Source: Bacillota bacterium (GTDB lineage: Bacteria; Bacillota; Clostridia; Peptostreptococcales; Anaerovoracaceae). Taken from it: 24,507 nucleotides of DNA. Position numbers and translations under genes: made by a program. The notes beneath the pieces were generated by a model. The model was not told where the DNA came from. It worked only from the letters and a program-made list of their open reading frames with translations, and did no database searches. Shown here piece after piece: positions 8,286 to 14,733 of the stretch. Each line of letters begins with the position of its first letter. Position 1 is the stretch's first letter. The DNA lies in the NCBI GenBank assembly GCA_016302925.1, contig JAEDMR010000006.1:1-24507 (forward strand), in the 5' to 3' direction.

Positions 8286-8700
8286 TTGTTTTCACCTCCT
8301 CTTCGGTCAGTTCCAGGAATACGTCTTCCAGATTTGCTTTTTTCTGTTCCAGCCGGATGAATTTCTTCCCTGCCGCTGCAAATGCGTCAAACAGTTCCTC
8401 ACGAATGTCCACATTTCCGTCGGTCTCAATCGATACTTCCGTTTCAGGTTCTCCGTTTCTTCCAGGCCGCGGTGCACTGCAGCTGATGGTGCGAATTCCG
8501 CTGACAAAAGAAAGCATCTCTCGGATTTCTCCATCCTCCGCCCTGGCCGTCAGTTCTATAGTGGTATTTCCGGCGAACAGCTTTTCCAGATTCTCCGGCG
8601 TATCATCTGCTACCAGATGACCTTTCTCGCTGGTAAAAGAAATATCATCTACCGCTTTCTGATTTCCGTAACGCTTGCATAAGTGATGCACTTCGATCAT
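8257..8700 (-). pseudogene. ABC transporter ATP-binding protein with the nucleotide-binding core deleted in frame
   Basis: The protein starts as a normal ABC ATPase (MIEVHHLCKRYGNQKAVDD, then ISFTSEKGH) and after about 28 residues jumps to LVADDTPENLEKLFAG. That is the region normally found after the H-loop, followed by a typical C-terminal extension ending near LEDVFLELTEEE. Walker A, Q-loop, LSGGQ signature, Walker B and H-loop are all missing, roughly 170 residues. The junction is in frame, leaving 147 residues. AGGAGG before ATG 8700 is intact, and a TATAAT -10 lies at 8729-8734. It is the first gene of the ATPase-permease-GldG/DUF4340 operon. It cannot hydrolyse ATP by the normal mechanism. 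Confidence 0.85.
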
Positions 8701-8803
8701 AAGAATGCGTCCTCCTTTTTTGCAATACATTATAGGCCGCGTCAATGCAGTCAAATCAATCCTCATGCAAGATTCAGCCCCACTTCGCCAAGTGTTTTTT
8801 TCA

Positions 8804-8838
8804 TAAAAAAGAGGCCACATGAATATACATGTAACCTC
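8804..8838 (-). terminator. Intrinsic terminator after the glyA-HAD operon
   Basis: On the minus strand GAGGTTACATG (8828-8838) pairs with CATGTGGCCTC (8811-8821), with two G-U pairs, followed by six T. It lies about 35 bases after the HAD stop. Confidence 0.85.
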
Positions 8839-8872
8839 CAAATGATTCATTTATTATACACAAATGCAGTCG

Positions 8873-9526
8873 TCAGCCGCAGATAATCTCCTCAAGATTC
8901 TCCGGCTTATCCGCCAGGATGACTGCACCGTGTTCCAGCAGAAACTCTCTTCTGCGGAAACCCCAGGTAACGCTGATACAATCCATCCCCGCATTTCGGG
9001 CCGTATCGATATCCACGTCAGAATCTCCTATGTAGACTGCATCCTCTCTTCGGATCTCCAGCAGACGGAGTACCTCGTTGACCGAATCCGGCGCCGGCTT
9101 TAACCGTATGCCCTCACGCTGCCCTACGGCAACATCAAGAAGGCCGGAAAAATATGTTTTGCAAAGTGTCTGCACGCCGAAATCTGCCTTGTTGGAAACC
9201 ACTGCAGTGCGAACCCCAGCCTTTCTGAGGGCCAGAAGCATTTCCTTGATTCCGTCATAGGCACTAGTTTTATCGTTGCAGTGGACCGCATACCATGTTT
9301 TGAACTCCTCGAAGACCTGTTCCACCGTCTCACTGCTGCTGCCTTCCGGTACGGCGCGCTCGATCAGTTTATGGATCCCGTTTCCCACGAACCTTCGCAC
9401 TTCATCCAGCGTCCTCGGAGGAAGCCCCTGGGAAACAAGGGCATGGTTGGTGCTGTCATGCAGATCCTCCAGCGTTTCCAGCAGCGTACCATCCAAATCA
9501 AAAATCGCAAGCTTGTACTTTTTCAT
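8873..9526 (-). CDS. HAD family hydrolase, phosphoglycolate phosphatase-like
   Basis: The 217-residue cytosolic protein has all haloacid-dehalogenase motifs: the catalytic aspartates in FDLDGTLLETL (residues 9-19), motif II in VVSNKADFG (about residue 110), a Lys in the region RLKPAPDSV, and motif IV YIGDSDVDIDTARNAGM (about residue 166). An alpha-helical cap lies between motifs I and II, as in the Gph/PGMB subgroup. Such enzymes remove phosphate from small molecules such as 2-phosphoglycolate or sugar phosphates; the substrate is not settled. It begins two bases after the glyA stop, with GAGGT inside the glyA end, so it is translated from the glyA transcript. Confidence 0.9.
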   Translation of the reverse strand: MKKYKLAIFDLDGTLLETLEDLHDSTNHALVSQGLPPRTLDEVRRFVGNGIHKLIERAVPEGSSSETVEQVFEEFKTWYAVHCNDKTSAYDGIKEMLLALRKAGVRTAVVSNKADFGVQTLCKTYFSGLLDVAVGQREGIRLKPAPDSVNEVLRLLEIRREDAVYIGDSDVDIDTARNAGMDCISVTWGFRRREFLLEHGAVILADKPENLEEIICG

Positions 9527-9528
9527 TC

Positions 9529-10776
9529 TTATTTGACCTCTTCTCTCAGTTTCTGAATCAGTTCGTCGATGCGGTGTACGACTTTCACGAAGTCTTCTTC
9601 CTTATAGCCTCTGGTTGTCATCGGCGCCGTACCAATCCGGACACCGGAGGTTTCCTTTGGGCTTCTCTTTTCGCAAGGTACGCAGTTCTTATTCAGGGTA
9701 ATGCCGATTTCGTCGCACCGTTCCTGCAGTACTCTGCCGCTGAACGGTTCATCGGACAGATCCAGAAGGATCAGATGATTGTCCGTACCGCCGGTTACCA
9801 CTTTATATCCCAGGCGGATGAATTCATCGGACAGAGCCTTGCAGTTCTTCACAACCTGGTGTACATATTCTTTATATTCCGGAGTCTGTGCTTCTTCGGC
9901 GCAGACAGCCTTTCCTGCGATGATGTGTTCCAGCGGACCGCCTTGTGCATACGGGAATACAGCGCTGTCCACCTTCTTCGCCAGTTCCTGCCGTGCGAAA
10001 ATCAGACCGCCTCTCGGTCCGCGCAGGGTCTTATGCGTCGTGGTGGTGATGATGTCTGCATATCCGAACGGAGACGGATGTGCGCCGCCTGCTACCAAAC
10101 CGGCGATATGGGCCATATCCACCATGAAGTAAGCACCCACCTCCCTGGCAATTTCCGCGAAGGCAGGGAAGTCGATGGTTCTGGAATATGCAGAAGCACC
10201 GGTGAGGATCAGCTTCGGACGGCATGCCAGTGCTTTCTTTCTCACATCCGCCATGTCGATATATCCTCTCTCGTCCACATCGTAGAACACCATGTTATAG
10301 AGCTTGCCGCTGAAGTTTACAGAGGAGCCGTGGGTCAGATGGCCGCCGTTGTCCAGGGTCAGGGACAGAATGGTGTCTCCAGGATTCAGAATCGCCTTAT
10401 ATGCCGCAAAGTTCGCCTGAGAACCACTGTGGGGCTGTACATTTACGTGGTAGTCCGTATCAAATACCTTTCTCCACTGGTCACAGCAGTACTCTTCCAG
10501 CTGGTCGATGAATTCCGTTCCGCCATAGTAACGGCTGGTATTACCGGAAGTTCTCACATAAGGATATCCTTCCGCATATTTCCAGGACAGACAACTGCCG
10601 CAGGCTGCCAGTACTGCTTCGGAGCAGTAGTTTTCGGAAGCGATCAGCTCCACATTATTCTTCTGCCGGTTATACTCTTTTTCGATGAAGCCACCCACAA
10701 CCGGAGAGGTCTTTTTGATAAACTCGAAATTGTCTACGTTATACGTGCTGTTATCATTACCGTTCATATCGAACAT
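9529..10776 (-). CDS. glyA: Serine hydroxymethyltransferase
   Basis: The enzyme interconverts serine and glycine, moving the hydroxymethyl group to tetrahydrofolate and thereby supplying one-carbon units. It is cytosolic and PLP-dependent. The 415 residues match the family. Visible motifs are NVELIASENYCSEAVL near residue 40, YYGGTEFIDQLE, NVQPHSGSQANFAAY, MVDMAHIAGLVAGG and the PLP lysine in TTTTHKTLRGPRGG. I chose ATG 10776 because GGAGGG lies seven bases before it; a start five codons earlier would place its ATG within that site. The promoter at 10812-10840 fits. The HAD phosphatase follows in the same operon. Confidence 0.96.
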   Translation of the reverse strand: MFDMNGNDNSTYNVDNFEFIKKTSPVVGGFIEKEYNRQKNNVELIASENYCSEAVLAACGSCLSWKYAEGYPYVRTSGNTSRYYGGTEFIDQLEEYCCDQWRKVFDTDYHVNVQPHSGSQANFAAYKAILNPGDTILSLTLDNGGHLTHGSSVNFSGKLYNMVFYDVDERGYIDMADVRKKALACRPKLILTGASAYSRTIDFPAFAEIAREVGAYFMVDMAHIAGLVAGGAHPSPFGYADIITTTTHKTLRGPRGGLIFARQELAKKVDSAVFPYAQGGPLEHIIAGKAVCAEEAQTPEYKEYVHQVVKNCKALSDEFIRLGYKVVTGGTDNHLILLDLSDEPFSGRVLQERCDEIGITLNKNCVPCEKRSPKETSGVRIGTAPMTTRGYKEEDFVKVVHRIDELIQKLREEVK

Positions 10777-10811
10777 GATGTTTCCCTCCATAGTCTGAAA
10801 TAATAAGTTAA

Positions 10812-10840
10812 ATTATAACACAGCCTATGTGCAGGTTCAA
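10812..10840 (-). promoter_or_regulatory. Promoter of glyA
   Basis: On the minus strand TTGAAC (10835-10840) and a perfect TATAAT (10812-10817) are separated by 17 bases. The predicted start is near 10805, leaving a leader of about 30 bases. No riboswitch fits in it. Confidence 0.75.
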
Positions 10841-10892
10841 GGCGAATCTCGCTGTCAGCAGACAAATTATACGCAAATTTTACAGCGAAACG

Positions 10893-11495
10893 CTATATTT
10901 CCTCCATCTTCAGTATAGAAACCTCAAATGCCTTTCGATTTTCCACGGTTCCGTCTTCCAGCTTCTTTTTGTACTCCCTGCTCTGCAGCCGTCCTTCCAG
11001 CAGCAGGCGGGTTCCTACAGTCAGCTTTTCTCCGTAGCCGGCATTTCTGCCCCAGGCAATACACGGTATGTAGTCCGACTTATTATACATCCTGTTGACA
11101 GCCACCATCATGTCACAGATGTCGCGACCCAGAGGAGACGTACGGCGGATGGGGGTTTTGCACAGAAAGCCCTCCAGATAAATATAGTTTTCATAATATC
11201 CGAAATCCTCGCACAAATAGATTTCTCTGGCAAAGACCACCACATTCAGCTTGTTTTTTCCTCCTGCCATCTCGTTATACGTTCGGATCTGGCCTTTTAT
11301 CTCCAGAAACTGGTTTCGGCGGGGAGGATTGTCGTAGATCAGCCGTTCGGATATCATCACGTTGATCTCGTCGACGTAGCCGCTTCGCCGCTGGACACCC
11401 AGTACGAAGGTATAGAACACTTCTCCATAAGTTTTGTGACTGAATTCCAGTTCCGACATGACAATTCCGCACAGCTCCGCAATATTACTTTCCAT
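10893..11495 (-). CDS. Single-stranded DNA-binding-like protein with two OB folds
   Basis: The 200-residue protein appears to contain two successive SSB-type OB domains. The first is about residues 1-100, with ELCGIVMSELEFSHKTYGEVFYTF and a strand FLEIKGQIRTYN. The second is about residues 105-200, with IYLEGFLCKTPIRRTSPLGRDI, then YIPCIAWGRNA and LLLEGRLQSREYKKK. The second domain is closer to canonical SSB, where similar TPxGxxv and GRxxx(Y/W) patterns occur. The acidic glycine-rich tail of replicative SSB is absent, so this is probably an accessory ssDNA-binding or conjugation/competence-type relative rather than the main SSB. It stands between the MFS gene and glyA; start ATG 11495 has AGGAG just upstream. 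Confidence 0.72.
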   Translation of the reverse strand: MESNIAELCGIVMSELEFSHKTYGEVFYTFVLGVQRRSGYVDEINVMISERLIYDNPPRRNQFLEIKGQIRTYNEMAGGKNKLNVVVFAREIYLCEDFGYYENYIYLEGFLCKTPIRRTSPLGRDICDMMVAVNRMYNKSDYIPCIAWGRNAGYGEKLTVGTRLLLEGRLQSREYKKKLEDGTVENRKAFEVSILKMEEI

Positions 11496-11560
11496 ATTCT
11501 CCTCCTGCGTTTTTAGTGTCTCTACATTCTATGAAGGAGGACAGAAAGTATTCCGGAAAA

Positions 11561-11587
11561 GAAAAAGGCCGTCCTATGCGGACAGCC
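11561..11587 (-). terminator. Intrinsic terminator overlapping the end of the MFS gene
   Basis: On the minus strand GGCTGTCC (11580-11587) pairs with GGACGGCC (11567-11574) around a five-base loop, followed by five T. The left arm lies inside the last codons of the MFS gene, so the valS operon ends immediately at its last stop codon. Confidence 0.85.
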
Positions 11588-12845
11588 CGATGGTCTCTTC
11601 TTTTTTCGTATGGATTTTTCCGATGGTAAGGGAGATGATCACTGCTCCCGCAAACGTCAGCAAGGTGGACAGCATCATCAGCCGTCCTGCACCATACAGG
11701 TCCAGGATCACACCACCCAGCAGGCTGCAGATCACCGATGCCACCGTAATCATGGCCGTATACAAGGCCTGGCCCTTTACCGCTTCGCCCCGGTGCATAG
11801 TCTGGTCGATGAAATGTACCATGGCAGGCAAAAACAATGCGAAGGAAAACAACTGCAGTCCCTGTGCCAGCATAACAACCGTAACGGAATCCGCCAGCCA
11901 GATCATGGCCGTCTTCACAACGAAGACTGCCGATGCAATTTTTAAAAGGCACTGGCAGGAAATCCTCCGGTTGATCTGTTCAAACAGCACCATGGTTGGG
12001 ATTTCAAGGAACGCCATGACAGAATAAATCCGTCCCATATCCTCGCTGTCTCCGCCCAGCGGCGTAATCACCTGCAGCATGAAATTATTCAGCACGCCGT
12101 TTCCGAAATAAATTCCCAGCACTCCGATGGTCATGAGAAAGAACATCTTATTGCGGCGGGCAAACTGGATCAAGTTTATTTCTTCTTCCGGCTTATCTCT
12201 GCGTCCGGTATTTCCGGATTTTTCGACAGTTTCTGCATCTCCGACACCTCTGGTGTTTTCACCCGATCCGCAGGCCTTCCGGAAATGATTTGTCAGCAGC
12301 ACCAGACTGATCAGATTTAGGAACATCACTAGCTCTCCGGTCACCGGAAGAACCAGAATGCCCTTTTCCTCTGCCATGGTTCCGAGGAACATGACCAGAA
12401 TGGAATATGCCAGGGACCCGAAACTGCGGCACACACCGAAGTTGATATGAATCCCGCTTTCGGAAAGCTTGAAGCACAGGGAATTAAACAATGGCTGAAG
12501 AGCAGTGTTTCCCGCCAGGATCAGTACATAGACGGCAGCAAGCGCTATGGACTTTTCCTGAAGAAGAAACAGCCCCAGGGTAAGCACCATGATTACCGCC
12601 AGTACCAGCTGCGACACACCGATCAGAGACAGTTTTCTGGACCGGTCTGCCACATCTGCCAGCACCGGCTGCAAAAATACCGCCAGAACGCTTCCCACCG
12701 CGAATATCATACCGATATCCGTATTGGAATACCCTCTTCCCAGAAGGAAAACCGACGCAAAGCTTGCAAGCGCCCCATAGGCCATCCAGTAAAATGCGTG
12801 AATGCTGCCGTACTCCACATTGAGCAGACCTTTCATGCCTTTCAT
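11574..12845 (-). CDS. Major facilitator superfamily transporter (MFS_1-like)
   Basis: The 423-residue membrane protein has about twelve hydrophobic segments in two halves, joined by a charged, low-complexity loop (about residues 195-230, with GENTRGVGDAETVEKSG). The N-terminus, FYWMAYGALASFASVFLLGRGYSN, and the segment PVLADVADRSRKLSLIG resemble the LacY/nucleoside-symporter-like MFS_1 group; the latter is the conserved loop between helices 2 and 3. The substrate is not recognisable. The start ATG 12845 shares a base with the GNAT stop (TGATG). It is the last gene of the valS-folC-GNAT-MFS chain, with a terminator overlapping its stop. Confidence 0.88.
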   Translation of the reverse strand: MKGMKGLLNVEYGSIHAFYWMAYGALASFASVFLLGRGYSNTDIGMIFAVGSVLAVFLQPVLADVADRSRKLSLIGVSQLVLAVIMVLTLGLFLLQEKSIALAAVYVLILAGNTALQPLFNSLCFKLSESGIHINFGVCRSFGSLAYSILVMFLGTMAEEKGILVLPVTGELVMFLNLISLVLLTNHFRKACGSGENTRGVGDAETVEKSGNTGRRDKPEEEINLIQFARRNKMFFLMTIGVLGIYFGNGVLNNFMLQVITPLGGDSEDMGRIYSVMAFLEIPTMVLFEQINRRISCQCLLKIASAVFVVKTAMIWLADSVTVVMLAQGLQLFSFALFLPAMVHFIDQTMHRGEAVKGQALYTAMITVASVICSLLGGVILDLYGAGRLMMLSTLLTFAGAVIISLTIGKIHTKKEETIGLSA

Positions 12846-13324
12846 CACGCTTCCCCTGCCTCTCTCAGCACAGGACCTTCTGCCGGGATCTCATATTTCA
12901 TGATTTCCGGGAAACACTCCGTCTGAAACTGCGGACAGCCCAGACAGTCAAAGATCTGAGGCGCTTCTTCCGGCGGAACCACAGTGAAGTTCAATTTTTT
13001 ATAAAACCCTGGCTTTCTGGCCACCAGCAGCAGTTCCTTCGCACCCAAGCTTCTGGCTTCTTCCAGGGCCTTTTTCATCAGCACCTTGCCAAGCCCCATC
13101 TTCCGCAGCACCGGATCCACCGCGATGCCCTGCACCACGAAATGACCTTCTTCTTTAATGAGAATACAGCCTGCCACCAGATAGTCCCCGGTCTGGGTGA
13201 TCTTCCAGGCATGAAGCACATTGCTGAAGTCCTTCTCGTCTTCATCGTACTCCAGACCCTGCTGAATGAAAAACTTCACCAGTCTCTCATATTCGGTTGT
13301 ACTTTCCATTCTGACTTTCATCAT
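12845..13324 (-). CDS. GNAT family N-acetyltransferase
   Basis: The 159-residue protein shows the GNAT acetyl-CoA-binding motif A: VVQGIAVDPVLRKMGLGKVLM, with the R/K-x-x-G-x-G pyrophosphate loop near residues 80-85, followed by a helix EEARSLGAKELLL and KPGFYKKLNF (motif B). The reaction would be acetyl transfer from acetyl-CoA to an amine; the acceptor is unknown. A C-terminal tail has two cysteines in DCLGCPQF. ATG 13324 overlaps the folC stop by four bases (ATGATG); the very next codon is a second possible ATG. It is tightly embedded in the valS operon and so probably follows valine-tRNA charging by co-transcription. Confidence 0.88.
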   Translation of the reverse strand: MMKVRMESTTEYERLVKFFIQQGLEYDEDEKDFSNVLHAWKITQTGDYLVAGCILIKEEGHFVVQGIAVDPVLRKMGLGKVLMKKALEEARSLGAKELLLVARKPGFYKKLNFTVVPPEEAPQIFDCLGCPQFQTECFPEIMKYEIPAEGPVLREAGEA

Positions 13325-14733
13325 TTCCGTTTTTCCTCCAAAAGGTGGCGGAGAATGCCCCGTGCTGCCCCGATCAGATACAGGGATCCTGCGAACAGCA
13401 CCACGTCAAACCCTTCCTGATCTGCCCGCTGCAGTGCGGTCTTGCAGGCCTTTTCCAGATCAGCTTCTGCGCTGCAGCATGCTCCCTGCTTTTCCATCTG
13501 CTCTGCCAGCGCCTGCGCAGTCATTTTTCTTGGGTTATCCGGCTCCGTCACCACGAAATGCTTCGTAATCTGCGCAAAATATCCCGTCACTGCTTCAACA
13601 TCTTTGTCTGCCAGCATGCCGGTCACCATAAGTATTTTTTTCTCTTTGAAGAATGCTTCCATGGCTTTCTTCAGAACTCTGGCACCATCCTGGTTGTGAG
13701 CGCCGTCCAGAATCACCAGCGGCTTTACTTCGTCACCATGCTGCACTTCTCCAGCCAGTGTTTCTACGGCCAGTACTTCCAGCCGTCCTGGCTGTTTCGC
13801 TGCCTTGAATCCTTCGTAGAGCGCAGTGCGCGGCAGATTGATGTCACCCCGTTCTTCCAGAATGCACAGTGCTGCCAGCGCTGCTACCGCATTTTTTATC
13901 TGATGCTCCCCAGTCATGGAGATTTCCAGATCATGGAATTCCACACCCTGGAAATCCACATCAAAAGTATAGCCGGTCAGGCTTTCTTTTTTGATCGTAT
14001 ATGGTACATGCCGGGTTCCTGTGTACATGCTCTGGTGTTCCTCTGCTGCCGCGCGGATCACTTCCAATGCTTCCTCTGACTCGCAGCTGGTTACCACCGG
14101 ACATCCATCCTTGATGATGCCTGCTTTTTCTGCGGCAATCTCTGCCAAGGTATTCCCCAGACGGTCCATATGATCAAAGGAAATGGACGCAATTACAGAA
14201 ATCAGCGGCTCTTTGCACACATTGGTGGAGTCTCCCCGACCGCCCAGGCCGACTTCCAGTACCACATAGTCACAGTTCTGCTCCTTAAAGTACAGGAATG
14301 CGACAGCTGTGATGACTTCAAACTCCGTCGGGCTCTGCTGGCCGGAGGCTTCCATAACCTTTACTTTTTCCAGAACCCGGTCTGTATATGCAGCCAAATC
14401 TTCATCGCTGATATAGCTGCCCCCTGCTTCGATCCGTTCGTTAAACACTTCGATGTATGGAGAGATATACAGTCCCGTCTTGTAGCCTGCCGCCTGCAGG
14501 GCACAGTAAAGATACCGGCAGATGGACCCTTTGCCGTTGGTGCCGGCCACATGGAGGACCTTCAGGTCCTCCTGTGGATTGCCCAGCAGCTCCAGCAGCA
14601 CGTTCATTCGTTCCAGTCCCAGAATGCTGCCGAATTTCCCGAAAGCATGAATTTTCGTAATGGCACCGGCTGCGACTTCAGAAGCCGCAGCCGCCGCCTT
14701 TCCCAGGTCTTCGTAGACCTTCACGCCTGCCAT
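13321..14733 (-). CDS. folC: Bifunctional folylpolyglutamate/dihydrofolate synthase
   Basis: The enzyme adds glutamate to folates (and usually to dihydropteroate) using ATP, retaining folate cofactors in the cell. The 470 residues match FolC. Visible are the P-loop HVAGTNGKGSICRYL (about residues 60-74), SPYIEVFNERIEAGG, VLEVGLGGRGDSTNV with metal-binding Glu, SFDHMDRLGNTLAEIAAEKAG, and the C-terminal ligase domain with VILDGAHNQDGARVL and FAGSLYLIGAARG. Residues 10-25 are unusually Ala-rich. Its ATG shares a base with the valS stop (TAATG). A valS-folC pairing is common in Firmicutes, which supports both calls. Confidence 0.95.
   Translation of the reverse strand: MAGVKVYEDLGKAAAAASEVAAGAITKIHAFGKFGSILGLERMNVLLELLGNPQEDLKVLHVAGTNGKGSICRYLYCALQAAGYKTGLYISPYIEVFNERIEAGGSYISDEDLAAYTDRVLEKVKVMEASGQQSPTEFEVITAVAFLYFKEQNCDYVVLEVGLGGRGDSTNVCKEPLISVIASISFDHMDRLGNTLAEIAAEKAGIIKDGCPVVTSCESEEALEVIRAAAEEHQSMYTGTRHVPYTIKKESLTGYTFDVDFQGVEFHDLEISMTGEHQIKNAVAALAALCILEERGDINLPRTALYEGFKAAKQPGRLEVLAVETLAGEVQHGDEVKPLVILDGAHNQDGARVLKKAMEAFFKEKKILMVTGMLADKDVEAVTGYFAQITKHFVVTEPDNPRKMTAQALAEQMEKQGACCSAEADLEKACKTALQRADQEGFDVVLFAGSLYLIGAARGILRHLLEEKRK

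Noticed and set aside
8781..8801. Small plus-strand hairpin CACTT-CGCC-AAGTG followed by seven T
   Set aside because: It has the form of a terminator but no plus-strand gene precedes it and the stem is only five pairs.
9574..10803. 409-codon plus-strand frame opposite glyA
   Set aside because: It is the complement of the highly conserved glyA gene and arises from its codon usage; it has no start signals of its own.
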